This document shows positions 48,101 through 55,286 of a stretch of 61,931 nucleotides of DNA, one piece after another; the first letter of the stretch is position 1; each line of letters opens with the position of its first letter. This DNA is from Actinomycetes bacterium (GTDB taxonomy: Bacteria; Actinomycetota; Acidimicrobiia; Acidimicrobiales; Palsa-688): positions 1-61,931 of the forward strand of contig JAJYMB010000052.1 of the NCBI GenBank assembly GCA_021787365.1, read 5' to 3'. The notes below the pieces were generated by a model. The model searched no databases. It saw nothing but the letters and a program-made list of their open reading frames with translations, and was not told the DNA's origin. The translations under genes and the position numbers were made by a program.

Positions 48101-48329
48101 CCCGGTTCGCCGCTTCGGCGAAGCCGCCCTCGACAGAGGCGAAGTGCGCTTCAGGCAAAGTCGCCGCCACTCGCCGGGCCAGGTCCTGCCCCTCGCTCTC
48201 GCCGGTGGCCACGACCAGGACCGAGAGGTTGGGGTAGTCCTGTACGGCCAGCGATTCGAGCGCTTCTTCCAGCCAAGGTCCTGGCCGACGGGCCACGACC
48301 AGTGCGACCACGGCCGGCACGGGTTCCAT
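45186..48329 (-). CDS. Giant membrane glycosyltransferase family 2 protein
   Basis: 1047 residues from ATG 48329 (MEPVPAVVALVVARR). Residues ~1-250 are a GT2 domain: ESLAVQDYPNLSVLVV, AANRGMEMVEGAAHVLLCHDDVAL (a D-x-D-like DDV) and the acceptor region LDLSWRAQLAG. More than ten membrane helices follow (about 260-800), then a large extracytoplasmic domain and a last helix near 1010-1028. A VP-rich loop (about 560-590) is encoded by tandem repeats. It probably transfers a sugar from a lipid or nucleotide donor during envelope glycan synthesis; donor and acceptor are unknown. Confidence 0.88.
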   Translation of the reverse strand: MEPVPAVVALVVARRPGPWLEEALESLAVQDYPNLSVLVVATGESEGQDLARRVAATLPEAHFASVEGGFAEAANRGMEMVEGAAHVLLCHDDVALSAGAVRLLVEEAYRSNAGLTCPKVVYWDAPERLASVGMGADRLGVVHPLVEPGELDQGQHDAVREVFVAPGGAVLVRTDLWRALGGLAGGEGLDLSWRAQLAGARVVVAPRALARHVEACREGPEAEERDRLRALWTCYSLTTLLIVAPAVVLSALAESVWGLCRHRPPRTLPVVALASSFSAPRHLLADRRRAQGLRRVSDFALWKSQSRGSARLRAALRERPGRPARLRATGGRSQVGRQWEGAAAAALVALLVAGSRGLLTQHFPLVGQLPTAAGGIGSWWHAWWSGPTAAGLGARTFGPPGLFFMGLLGVLCFGSAGVAAHVLVLAPLLLGPVGAYVGAGQFGSARGRLAAGVLYAALPVSYNAISAGHFGGLVSYAAAPWLIAALARVGQKSPSAPSWRRLGGLALATAVLSALAPVMVVVVAAIGVALSAGSLLAGSRSSYARKAASSRTGGSGVPNVPGVPNVPGVPTVPTVPTVPKAVMTALYSAGAGAVAAVAAFALLLPWSVRALWPALRAPGTAHPALSQLLRLQTGPYGGSDIGWALLVAAAMSFVIGRGWRLGEASRMWAVAFGFFALARLWSPASGLEVLLAPAGAALVYCVALGAASVELDLSAYRFGWHQLVPAVGVAAALAAVLPLFSWVASGRWDLPVSGAGSAYAFPAPGQQPYRVLWAGTPETLPLASQGMVEPGGTSFATSLDGVPGASQLWTSPRSRLSVSVGRDLAWAEEGETTELGHLLALAGVRYVAVPAVPGDAQLLHALSRQVDLSEVGIDPSYAVYANSAWLPVFFALPPGGTANEVSAAALAKSRWVAAQQAQPVQAEPVAIGGATGGGIVYGAVPPGTWVLDHAGGTVPPSSGALGGTLWRLPARLPSSLHQPAAQAFSTRVAPAGDAGQHLAALATLLLWAAAFLFATRRRRPQPVAGPALTDATAKAGEHELALLGDRQ
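46594..46665. repeat. 9/18-bp tandem repeats in the giant GT2 gene
   Basis: Units of GGCACAGT(G/C) and an 18-bp unit around GCACCCCGGGCACGTTCG encode a VPNVPGVPTVP-type loop on the minus strand. The units are frame-neutral. Confidence 0.85.
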
Positions 48330-48355
48330 CAGAGAAAAGAAGCGTAGCAAGCGAG

Positions 48356-48361
48356 TAGCTT
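48356..48361 (+). promoter_or_regulatory. Leaderless-type -10 hexamer of a small gene
   Basis: TAGCTT lies 7 nt before the ATG at 48369. This match to the pattern seen elsewhere supports the small ORF as a real gene. Confidence 0.5.
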
Positions 48362-48368
48362 GAGCCAC

Positions 48369-48671
48369 ATGGTCCGCATGCCACAGGTCCCGTTGCCACC
48401 GGTCCCCTTGCCGCACGTCCCCTTGCCGAAGGTCCGCTTACCCAAGCTCTTGGAAGACGGGGCCTATGTGGCAGTAGGCACAGCGGTGCTCGGCTTCCAG
48501 CGGGCACAGGTGGCGAGGAGGGCGGTCGAAAAGCGCCTCCCTCCGGTTGTGCGTGACCTGGAGCGTGACCTCCCCCGGGAGGCGGCGGCCGTGGCAAAGG
48601 AAGCCATCGCCGTCGGCCGCTTCGCCCTTCAGGTGCTGCGGGCGCCGGCCAGCCGGCCCAATTACCCCTGA
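48369..48671 (+). CDS. Small hypothetical protein
   Basis: 100 residues. The first ~28 are Pro/Leu/Val repeats (VPLPxVPLP), encoded by a 15-bp-like repeat. Residues ~30-85 form an amphipathic helix region with YVAVGTAVLGFQRAQVARRAVEKRL. No family is recognised; it has no signal peptide. Support comes from the TAGCTT hexamer 7 nt before ATG and from a composition more protein-like than the shadow frames. It is divergent from the giant GT2 gene (40 bp between starts). Confidence 0.5.
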   Translation: MVRMPQVPLPPVPLPHVPLPKVRLPKLLEDGAYVAVGTAVLGFQRAQVARRAVEKRLPPVVRDLERDLPREAAAVAKEAIAVGRFALQVLRAPASRPNYP

Positions 48672-48982
48672 GCCTGCACCCTCACGCGACTGGCCGCCTC
48701 TGCAGGCGGTCAGCTGTAAGAAAGATCGCCCGCCGGCCCGCGGCGAGGGCGCGCCGGGCGGGAACCAACAACGTTCTGGGCCGCTGCTGGCGGCGTTGGG
48801 CAGGACCTGCATACTCCAGGAGTAGTGAACCCGGCCCAGCGGTCGGCGGCTGTTGTCGAGCCCTGCCCAACCGCCCCCTCCGGCCCGCCGTCGGGCCGCT
48901 TTTCCTTGCAACAGGCAGGAGACGAACGCGCTCGGCTTCCCCTGGCTCCCCGCCGCTACGCCTGATTGACGCGTGATTGGGC
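48672..48982. other. Non-coding gap with terminator
   Basis: No supported gene. Several GC-rich dyads are present, for example around 48727-48765, and a clear terminator-like hairpin at 48881-48902. I compared it by eye with SRP RNA, tmRNA and RNase P signatures and saw none. Confidence 0.45.
48881..48902 (+). terminator. Intrinsic terminator, + strand
   Basis: CGGCCCG (48881-48887) and CGGGCCG (48892-48898) form a 7-bp stem with loop CCGT, followed by CTTTTCC. It probably ends transcription of the small gene at 48369-48671. Confidence 0.6.
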
Positions 48983-49873
48983 CTAATCGACCTGCAAAGA
49001 CGCCAACAAGTCCGAGAGCGTCTGGTCGAGCGAGACCTCCGGCTGCCAGCCCGTCAGCGCCTTCAGCCGGCCCGGGTCACCGACGTGCTCGGGTACGTCG
49101 GCAGGACGGTAGCGGGCCGGGTCGGGGCGTACCGGGACATCCACGCCGGCCAGTTCCATGAGCCGGCGAAGGAGGGTCGAGATGGCGACGGCTTCACCAC
49201 GGCAGACGTTGTAGGCCGCCCCCGGCTTGCCGTGCACGAGGAGCAGCCGGTACGCCCGGACGACGTCGCGCACGTCGGAGAGATCCCTTTTCACCGAGAT
49301 GTTGCCGGTTGATATGAAGTCAAGCTCCCCCCTGGCGGCGCGCACGACTTGGTGGGCGAGGTCCGGCGCGACGAAGCCTTCCGGTTGGCCCGGGCCGGTG
49401 TGGTTGAACGCCCGGGCGCGCACCACCTCGAGGCCCTGTCCAAGCCAAGCTTGGAGGCCCGCCATCTCCGCCGCCGCCTTGCTGGCTGCGTAGGGGTTGA
49501 CTGGCGCGAAGGGCTCCTCCTCGGTGACGGGCATGTGCTCGGGCGGGACCTGCCCGTAGACCTCGGCCGTGCTCACGTGGAGCACTCTCGGCTTTTGCGG
49601 GAGAGCAACGGCGGCGACACAGAGGTTGAGCGTGCCGATCGCGTTGACGGAGAACGTCTCGACCGGGTCCCGCCACGAAGCACCCACGTTGGCCTGGGCG
49701 GCGAGGTGGCAAACCGCTTCCGGGGCGGCTTCTGCCAAGGCCTCGGCCAGGCCTCCGGTATCCCGGACATCTAGGTCCTTGGGCAGCTCGGAGACCTCGT
49801 CGCCCGACTCTTCGAGGTGCCGGCACAGCCACGTGCCGACGAAGCCTCGGCTACCGGTCACCAGGACGCGCAC
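48983..49873 (-). CDS. GDP-4-keto-6-deoxymannose reductase/GDP-mannose 4,6-dehydratase-type SDR
   Basis: 296 residues from the GTG at 49873; TAGGGT lies 7 nt upstream. VRVLVTGSRGFVGTWL starts the Rossmann fold; CHLAAQANVGASWRDP, HVSTAEVYG and YAASKAAAE (catalytic Tyr and Lys) follow, with RAFNHTGPGQPEGFVAPDLA typical of the RMD/GMD group. It probably makes a 6-deoxyhexose nucleotide (GDP-rhamnose type) for surface glycans. No separate GDP-mannose dehydratase is nearby, so the precise substrate is uncertain. Confidence 0.82.
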   Translation of the reverse strand: MRVLVTGSRGFVGTWLCRHLEESGDEVSELPKDLDVRDTGGLAEALAEAAPEAVCHLAAQANVGASWRDPVETFSVNAIGTLNLCVAAVALPQKPRVLHVSTAEVYGQVPPEHMPVTEEEPFAPVNPYAASKAAAEMAGLQAWLGQGLEVVRARAFNHTGPGQPEGFVAPDLAHQVVRAARGELDFISTGNISVKRDLSDVRDVVRAYRLLLVHGKPGAAYNVCRGEAVAISTLLRRLMELAGVDVPVRPDPARYRPADVPEHVGDPGRLKALTGWQPEVSLDQTLSDLLASLQVD

Positions 49874-49880
49874 CTCGCCG

Positions 49881-49886
49881 ACCCTA
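49881..49886 (-). promoter_or_regulatory. Leaderless-type -10 hexamer of the SDR gene
   Basis: TAGGGT on the minus strand, 7 nt before the GTG at 49873. Confidence 0.5.
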
Positions 49887-50000
49887 CAAGAGCCGCCGCC
49901 GCCCCTGCAGCTTGGGCGCCCGGCCCAGTTGCGGCACGCCGGCGGCACCAGCCGGCGCCGGGCCGGCGCCGCGCTGGCCCTGCTGCTGCCTCAGTCAGGG

Positions 50001-50690
50001 CTAGAGGGGGACCAGGTCGTCGAGCACGTCCGGTAGGCCACGCAGGTCGGGCAGCTCGCGCGTCGGTGCCGCCTCGGCGCCCTCCCCGAGGCGGTTTATC
50101 CAGACCGAACGGATGCCAAGCTCCCTGGCCGGCACGATGTCGTGGAAATAGCTCTGCGCCACGTGCACGTGGCGCCTTGGGTCAGCCTGCGTGCGCTGGT
50201 AGAAGCTCTTCCAGTGCCCGTGGGCAGGCTTGTAGGAGCCGATCTCGGAGGCCACGATGGCGCCGCTGAAGGGTACGCCGATCGCCTGGATAGAGGCATC
50301 GACCAGGTCACGGTCGGTGTTCGAGAGGATCATGAGCTGCCAGCCCCGCCGGCGGGCTTCTGCCAGCTCGTCAGCCACTTCTCGGAAGACTGGCCATCGA
50401 GGTAGGGACCGCGCGAGCGCCTGCTCCTCGTCGTGAGGCAACTCTCGGCCGGCCTCGCTCGCCAGTTCGGCCAGTACTCGGGCCATCACGTCCCGGTAGC
50501 GCATGGTCGGGCTGGCCTTCTGTACGCGAGGTTCGATCTCGTGGTAACGCAGTAACAGCCGGTGCCTCTGTGCGGCGCCGAACAGCCGCTCCAGCTGGTC
50601 CCCGATGCCTGTCTCCCAGTCCACGAGGGTGCCGTAGCAATCGAAGGTGGCCCAGCGACAGGCCCTCTCGGGTGCTGGCTCGCTGGGCAT
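50001..50690 (-). CDS. HAD hydrolase, haloacid dehalogenase type II-like
   Basis: 229 residues. Motif I TFDCYGTLVDWE (nucleophile Asp near 16), motif II ILSNTDRD, Lys in IGSYKPAHGHW, and motif III HVAQSYFHDIVPARELG. The cap resembles 2-haloacid dehalogenases, but many such proteins are phosphatases, so dehalogenation should not be assumed. TATGCT lies 6 nt before ATG 50690. It stands alone between a GT4 gene and a sugar SDR gene. Confidence 0.85.
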   Translation of the reverse strand: MPSEPAPERACRWATFDCYGTLVDWETGIGDQLERLFGAAQRHRLLLRYHEIEPRVQKASPTMRYRDVMARVLAELASEAGRELPHDEEQALARSLPRWPVFREVADELAEARRRGWQLMILSNTDRDLVDASIQAIGVPFSGAIVASEIGSYKPAHGHWKSFYQRTQADPRRHVHVAQSYFHDIVPARELGIRSVWINRLGEGAEAAPTRELPDLRGLPDVLDDLVPL

Positions 50691-50715
50691 GCCCGCAGCA
50701 TATGAGGGACAGTCG

Positions 50716-50766
50716 GCGCCGGTGCGCTCGATGAAGGTGGGCGGTCTGCGCCGGTGCGCTCGATGA
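50716..50766. repeat. 19-bp direct repeat, two copies
   Basis: GCGCCGGTGCGCTCGATGA occurs at 50716-50734 and 50748-50766, between the HAD gene start and the GT4 gene end. No function is apparent. Confidence 0.85.
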
Positions 50767-50777
50767 GGTGCCAGCGC

Positions 50778-51950
50778 TCAATGCCTTGTCCCGGCGCCGC
50801 CCAAGACCTCCACGTAAACCGCCCGGGTTCCCTGCACGCAGCGTTCCCAGCTGAAAAACTTCGCCCGCTCCGCGCCGGCGGTACCGAGCCGGGCCAGCCG
50901 GCCGGCGTCGCCCAGCAGTTCCCCGACGGCCGTGGCCCAGGCGTTCGCGTCATGGGGGCCGACAAATTGCGCGGCCTCGCCCGCTACCTCCCTGAGCGCC
51001 GGCAGATCCGAGCACACGACAGCCGTTCCCTGCACCATGGCCTCGAGCACGGTCAGCCCGAAGCCCTCGTGCAGGCTGGGGAGGCAGAACAGGTCGGCGC
51101 CGGCGTAGAGAGCGCGCAAGTGCGCCTCGGGTACCCGCCCCAGGACCCGCAGGCGGTCGCCGAGCACTGACCGGTCGGCCTCGGTTATGAGACCTTGTCC
51201 GCGCCAACCCCCGGGACTGACCAGGACCAGCCGGTGCGGCACGCTACGCGATTGCACGAGTTCGCCGAGAGCCCGCACGAGGGTGCCGACATTTTTCCGG
51301 GGCTCGAGGGTGCCCACCCACAAGACGTAGGGGGCGTCGTCGAGGCGGAGCGCGGCCAAGACGCTGGCGACCTCCGGCACGGTCGGCACCACCTGGTCTA
51401 CGCCGTCGGGGACGACCCGTAGCTGCTCGGGCGAGATCGGCGTGTGGGCAGCGATCTCGGCAGCTGCCACCCGGCTGGCCGTGATCACGGCATCGGCACG
51501 TCGGGCCGCGGCCGCCACCCCTTGGCGGTGGAAGCGGAGCCCGTGCCTCGTGTAGGCCTCGGGGAAAAGCTCGAAAGCGGCGTCGTGCACGGTCACGACC
51601 AGGGGCCGGCCGCCGGACGGGGGCACGGCCGGGGAGGGCGCGTGGAGGATGTCGCAGGCCGCCAGTGACCGCGAGTACCTAGCCGGTGACAGCGCGCCCA
51701 GCACGTGCCAGGCGTCGTAGAGCCAAGGCCGCGGCAGGGGTAGGACCACCGGTGGCCGCACGTTGGACGCGTCGAGCCCGAAGCGCCCGAGAGCAGTTAC
51801 GACATCACCAGTGCGGTGGTGGGCCACGAACGGGACGACCTCGTCGCCCGGGAACAGCGCCGGCAAGAGCGCAGCCAGCCTGGCCACGTAACGTCCGGTG
51901 CCGCCCGGTACGGGCTGGAGCAGCTGCTCGAGGTTGAGCGCGACGCGCAC
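50778..51950 (-). CDS. Glycosyltransferase family 4 (GT-B)
   Basis: 390 residues from the GTG at 51950. PVPGGTGRYVARL near 14-26 is the N-terminal acceptor motif, VVTVHDAAFELFPEAY follows, then VLWVGTLEPRKNVGTLVRAL and FCLPSLHEGFGLTVLEAM, the E-x7-E donor site of GT4. It adds a sugar, commonly mannose or rhamnose, to a surface glycan precursor. It starts 2 nt after the mazF-like stop, so the glycosyltransferase and toxin genes seem cotranscribed. Confidence 0.88.
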   Translation of the reverse strand: MRVALNLEQLLQPVPGGTGRYVARLAALLPALFPGDEVVPFVAHHRTGDVVTALGRFGLDASNVRPPVVLPLPRPWLYDAWHVLGALSPARYSRSLAACDILHAPSPAVPPSGGRPLVVTVHDAAFELFPEAYTRHGLRFHRQGVAAAARRADAVITASRVAAAEIAAHTPISPEQLRVVPDGVDQVVPTVPEVASVLAALRLDDAPYVLWVGTLEPRKNVGTLVRALGELVQSRSVPHRLVLVSPGGWRGQGLITEADRSVLGDRLRVLGRVPEAHLRALYAGADLFCLPSLHEGFGLTVLEAMVQGTAVVCSDLPALREVAGEAAQFVGPHDANAWATAVGELLGDAGRLARLGTAGAERAKFFSWERCVQGTRAVYVEVLGGAGTRH

Positions 51951-51952
51951 GG

Positions 51953-52291
51953 TCAGAGGTCGAGGATGACCGCGATCATCTCGCGGATCCGGGTGAGCGT
52001 GGCAAGCCCCACGTTCCCCCGAGCAGCCACGACCCTGGCCGGCGACACCGCCCGGAGATGTTGGCATTGGGCCGCTGATCCGACCTCGAGCCCGTTGTGG
52101 CCGTCTGGCTCGACCGTGACCTCCGAATAAAAGCCCCGCAACGTCGAGGTGAGGGGGACGACTTGGACGACGGACGGCTCGGCGTTGAGGATGCGCTGAG
52201 CTGTGACGACGACAGCCGGGTGCCGAAAACCGGCTTCTTCTCCCTCTGGCAACCCAAGGTCGAGATCTATTACGTCACCCGAGGTCAGCAT
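51953..52291 (-). CDS. MazF/PemK-like toxin
   Basis: 112 residues from ATG 52291 (MLTSGDVIDLDLG). The PemK fold is seen in GDVIDLDLGLPEGEEAGFRHPAVVVTAQ, VQVVPLTSTLRGF and the closing SPARVVAARGNVGLATLTRIREMI. MazF toxins are sequence-specific RNases that cut mRNA or tRNA. The start overlaps the upstream antitoxin gene by 17 nt, the usual antitoxin-toxin arrangement. Confidence 0.9.
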   Translation of the reverse strand: MLTSGDVIDLDLGLPEGEEAGFRHPAVVVTAQRILNAEPSVVQVVPLTSTLRGFYSEVTVEPDGHNGLEVGSAAQCQHLRAVSPARVVAARGNVGLATLTRIREMIAVILDL

Positions 52292-52469
52292 CGAGCCAAG
52301 CCGTCTCGTCGGGACGCAACGACCGGGCCAGCTGGCTGCCAACACGGTCCTGCCGCAGGGCCCGGACAGCCAGCGCCACCGCATGCCCAACTGTGGTCCC
52401 GAGATCGTGGGCGAGCCGCTTCAGCTCCTCGTGCGTCTCCGAGTCGATCCGCACGCTCGTGGACTGCAT
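52275..52469 (-). CDS. MazE-like ribbon-helix-helix antitoxin
   Basis: 64 residues from ATG 52469 (MQSTSVRIDSETHEELKRLA). STSVRIDSETHEELKRLAHDLG is a ribbon-helix-helix strand and helix; the C-terminal half (RSLRPDETAWLDADLG) is an acidic toxin-binding tail. It would neutralise the MazF-like toxin and repress their promoter. TATGCT lies 7 nt before the ATG. An ATG at 52475 is an alternative. Confidence 0.85.
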   Translation of the reverse strand: MQSTSVRIDSETHEELKRLAHDLGTTVGHAVALAVRALRQDRVGSQLARSLRPDETAWLDADLG

Positions 52470-52476
52470 GCACATC

Positions 52477-52491
52477 AGCATACGGTACGGT
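52477..52491. promoter_or_regulatory. Back-to-back -10 hexamers: antitoxin (minus) and GT4 (plus)
   Basis: TATGCT reads leftward at 52477-52482, 7 nt before the antitoxin ATG; TACGGT reads rightward at 52486-52491, 6 nt before the GT4 GTG. The two promoters nearly touch, so antitoxin binding at its own promoter could also affect the glycosyltransferase gene. Confidence 0.5.
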
Positions 52492-52497
52492 CTCCTG

Positions 52498-53637
52498 GTG
52501 GCAAAGGTGGCCCTCTCCGTCCAGCCCGTCTCCGAGCGGGGCGGGTCGGACCAGGCCCTCTTGCGCCTCACCCGCCAGCTCTGCGCGGCAGGGTGGGAGG
52601 TCCACCTGGCGCTGCCGGAGCCACCCCAGCTCGACTACTCGCCCGCCACTGTCCACATCGTCCCGATGAGGCGCATCAGCACGAGCCACAGCCTGGCCGC
52701 ATGGCTCGGCTACGCGTTGTGCTGGCCGGCCAGCGTCGCCCGCCTCTGGCCCCTGGCCCGCCGTGCGCAGCTGGTCCACACCAACTCGCTCCATTCCTGG
52801 TACGGCTGGGCGGCGGCATGGTTGGCCAACAAGCCCCACGTCTGGCACGCCCGCGAGATCGTCACCCAGTCGGCGGCCGCGCTTCGCCTCGAACGCCTCC
52901 TAGTTCGCCGCTTCGCCGTCGAAGTGCTGGCCGTATCCGAGGCGGTCGCGGCACAGCTGCCTGGTGCCAACGTCACCGTCGTCCACGAGGAGGCCGACCC
53001 CGCCGAGTACTTCCCGGGGCGAGCAGGGCGGGCCCGGGCACGCCTCGGCCTCGACGACAGCATCCCCACGGCCGGCTATGTCGGGCGGGTCGACACCTGG
53101 AAGGGGGTGGACGTCTTCTTGGAAGCGTTCGCCCAGCTCCAACAGCAACGCCCAGAGGTCGCCGGCGTCGTGGCGGGGGGTAACGTAGCCGGCAAAGAGG
53201 CCTACGCCCGGGATCTGGCCCGGCGCGCAGCCGAGCTCGGCGTCCGCTGGCTCGGCGCTCTCCCTGGCGAGGAGGCCGCTGACCTGCTCGCAGACCTCGA
53301 CTGCCTGGCCTGCCCCTCGACCGAGCCCGAGCCTTGGGGCTTGTCGGCCGTGGAGGCGCTGGCTTGCGGGACCCCTGTGGCGGCGACCGGCGCCGGCGGG
53401 CTCCGCGAGGTCCTCGCCGGCCTGGGGCCAGAAGCAGGCGCCCTCGTGCCTCCCCGGGACCAGGCCGCCCTGGCAACGGCGATGGGGCGCCTTATGCCAC
53501 GCTCGACGAGCACCGGCGCACGGCGTGCCCGCCCCGTGCTCCGTGCGGGGCCCCCGCCGCCTTATCCAGAGCTGTTCGAACGGGCCAGTCGGGCTAGCTT
53601 GGCCCGGTGCCCAACATCACCGAAGCGGAGGCCATAA
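52498..53637 (+). CDS. Glycosyltransferase family 4 (GT-B)
   Basis: 379 residues from GTG 52498. SVQPVSERGGSDQALLRL near 5-22 is the N-terminal motif, HTNSLHSWYGWAAAWLANKPHVWHAREIV follows, then AGYVGRVDTWKGVDVFLEAF and CLACPSTEPEPWGLSAVEALACGTPVAATGAGG, the GT4 donor site. It starts a + strand run GT4-rmlC-cofD-cofE. Its last ~10 codons overlap the rmlC start. Sugar and acceptor are not visible. Confidence 0.88.
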   Translation: MAKVALSVQPVSERGGSDQALLRLTRQLCAAGWEVHLALPEPPQLDYSPATVHIVPMRRISTSHSLAAWLGYALCWPASVARLWPLARRAQLVHTNSLHSWYGWAAAWLANKPHVWHAREIVTQSAAALRLERLLVRRFAVEVLAVSEAVAAQLPGANVTVVHEEADPAEYFPGRAGRARARLGLDDSIPTAGYVGRVDTWKGVDVFLEAFAQLQQQRPEVAGVVAGGNVAGKEAYARDLARRAAELGVRWLGALPGEEAADLLADLDCLACPSTEPEPWGLSAVEALACGTPVAATGAGGLREVLAGLGPEAGALVPPRDQAALATAMGRLMPRSTSTGARRARPVLRAGPPPPYPELFERASRASLARCPTSPKRRP

Positions 53638-54158
53638 AAGACGTCTTGATCGTGGAGCCCGACCGCCACGGGGACGAGCGGGGGGTGTTCATGGAGACCT
53701 ACCGTCGCAGCTGGTTCCCCCTCGGCCGGGAAATGGTCCAGGCCAACCGGGCCGACCGGGCGGCAGGGGCGGTAGTCGGGCTCCACTACCACCTGCACCA
53801 GGCGGACTACTGGACCGTCCCCCGGGGGCGGGCGCGTGTCGTGCTGCACGACCTGCGGTCCGCTTCGCCGACCGACGGTGCAACCCTTTCGCTCGAGCTC
53901 GACGAGGCCAACGCCTTCGGGGTGTGGATACCTCCCGGGGTCGCCCACGGTTTCGCCACCCTGACCGACCTCACCATCACCTACATGGTCGACAGCTACT
54001 ACAACTCCGACGACGAGCTCGGCCTGGCGTGGGACGACCCCGAGGTCGCGGCGGACTGGGGGGTCACCAAGCCGGTGCTATCCAAGCGCGACCAGGCCAA
54101 CCCCCGCCGGGGAGCTATACCGCCCGAGCTCCGGCCCCACATCGGCCTGCGCCGGTGA
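53607..54158 (+). CDS. rmlC: dTDP-4-dehydrorhamnose 3,5-epimerase family protein
   Basis: 183 residues from GTG 53607; TAGCTT lies 6 nt upstream inside the GT4 gene. RmlC features: GVFMETYRRSWF, VVGLHYHLHQADYWTVPRG with the catalytic His region, WIPPGVAHGFATL, and VDSYYNSDDELGLAWDDPEVAADW. It would epimerise C3 and C5 of dTDP-4-keto-6-deoxyglucose in rhamnose synthesis. The N-terminal RGLHYQ motif is altered (VGLHYH), so a related epimerase is possible. Confidence 0.85.
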   Translation: MPNITEAEAIKDVLIVEPDRHGDERGVFMETYRRSWFPLGREMVQANRADRAAGAVVGLHYHLHQADYWTVPRGRARVVLHDLRSASPTDGATLSLELDEANAFGVWIPPGVAHGFATLTDLTITYMVDSYYNSDDELGLAWDDPEVAADWGVTKPVLSKRDQANPRRGAIPPELRPHIGLRR

Positions 54159-55210
54159 ACACCGGGCAGGCGGCCGTGGGGGGCAGGACGCGGGCAGTGG
54201 CGGCAGAAGCTGGGCCACGGCCAGGGAGCGCAGCCGAGGCTGGGGGGACGCCGGCCGTCGGAGCGGCGCCGGCCGTCACCGCCATCGCCGGCGGCGTGGG
54301 CGCCGCCCGCATGCTTTCGGGGATTGCCAGCGTGGTGGGGCAAGGCTCTATAACCGCAGTGGTCAACACCGGCGACGACACGGTTCTTCACGGGCTCCAC
54401 GTGAGCCCCGACCTCGACACGGTGACCTACACGCTGGCAGGTGCGTCCAACCTGGAGACCGGCTGGGGCCTCGCCGGCGAGACCTGGGGTGTCATGGAGG
54501 CGCTGGCAGCCTTCGATGCCGTCGCCGGCCAGAGCCTCGGGTGGTTCCGCCTGGGGGACAAAGACCTGGCCACGCACCTCTACCGCACCGGCCGGCTCGC
54601 CGCGGGGGCAACTCTTTCCCAGGTGACGTCGGACATCGCAAAGCGCTTCGGAGTGGAAGCACGCTTGTTGCCCATGAGCGACGAACGGGTCGAAACCCGG
54701 GTGACCCTGGCCTCGGGGGAAGTGGGCTTCCAGGAGTACTTCGTCGGCCTCGGCCACGCCGTCCCCGTGAAGGCCGTCCGCTTCGCCGGCTCGGAGGCAG
54801 CCCGCCCCGCCCCCGGCGTCCTCGAAGCCGTCGAACGAGCGGACATCGTGTTGATATGCCCCTCCAACCCGGTCGTTTCGATCGGGCCGGTGCTGGCCGT
54901 GCCGGGAGTGGCCGAGGCCGTCGCCCGCCGGCGTGAGGCCACTGTGGCCGTCTCCCCGATAATCGCCGGCAAGGCCCTGAAGGGCCCCGCCGACCGGATG
55001 CTGGCCGAGCTCGGCTACGAGCCTTCGGCGGCCGGCGTGGCCGAGATGTGGGCACCCTATGCGGCCGCGATCGTGGTCGACAACGCCGACGCCGGCCTCG
55101 CCCCCCGCATCGAGGCGCTCGGTGTCCGCTGCGTGGTCGCGCCTTCGGTCATGTCGGGGCCGGCGGAGGCGGCCAAGCTGGCCGAAGCCGCCTTGGGAGC
55201 GGCCCCTTGA
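54155..55210 (+). CDS. cofD: 2-phospho-L-lactate (or phosphoenolpyruvate) transferase of F420 biosynthesis
   Basis: 351 residues from GTG 54155, which overlaps the rmlC stop as GTGA. The first ~45 residues are a Gly/Ala-rich extension; the CofD/FbiA domain begins at TAIAGGVGAARMLSGI, with AVVNTGDDTVLHGLHVSPDLDT, GWGLAGETW, and CPSNPVVSIGPVLAVPG near 245-260. It joins the lactyl- or PEP-guanosyl diphosphate side chain to 7,8-didemethyl-8-hydroxy-5-deazariboflavin (Fo). In actinobacteria the PEP route giving dehydro-F420-0 is known. cofE follows. Confidence 0.93.
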   Translation: MNTGQAAVGGRTRAVAAEAGPRPGSAAEAGGTPAVGAAPAVTAIAGGVGAARMLSGIASVVGQGSITAVVNTGDDTVLHGLHVSPDLDTVTYTLAGASNLETGWGLAGETWGVMEALAAFDAVAGQSLGWFRLGDKDLATHLYRTGRLAAGATLSQVTSDIAKRFGVEARLLPMSDERVETRVTLASGEVGFQEYFVGLGHAVPVKAVRFAGSEAARPAPGVLEAVERADIVLICPSNPVVSIGPVLAVPGVAEAVARRREATVAVSPIIAGKALKGPADRMLAELGYEPSAAGVAEMWAPYAAAIVVDNADAGLAPRIEALGVRCVVAPSVMSGPAEAAKLAEAALGAAP

Positions 55211-55223
55211 GCGCGGCCCCCTG

Positions 55224-55274
55224 CGTTCTTGCAGACGTAAGTGGTCAAATAAGCCGTTTTCGTCTGCAAGAACG
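55224..55274. repeat. 14-bp perfect inverted repeat between cofD and cofE
   Basis: CGTTCTTGCAGACG (55224-55237) and CGTCTGCAAGAACG (55261-55274) are perfect reverse complements around a 23-nt AT-richer spacer. It lies 13 nt after the cofD stop and 12 nt before the cofE ATG. It could be an RNA hairpin, a protein-binding dyad or a small repeat element. Confidence 0.85.
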
Positions 55275-55286
55275 AGCCGGCCGTAA

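Noticed and set aside
48672..48900. Stable RNA gene (SRP RNA, tmRNA or RNase P RNA)
   Set aside because: GC-rich dyads and a terminator are present, but none of the conserved cores of these RNAs could be found.
50001..50690. Confident annotation as haloacid dehalogenase
   Set aside because: The motifs show only the HAD superfamily with a type II-like cap; dehalogenase-specific residues cannot be confirmed by eye.
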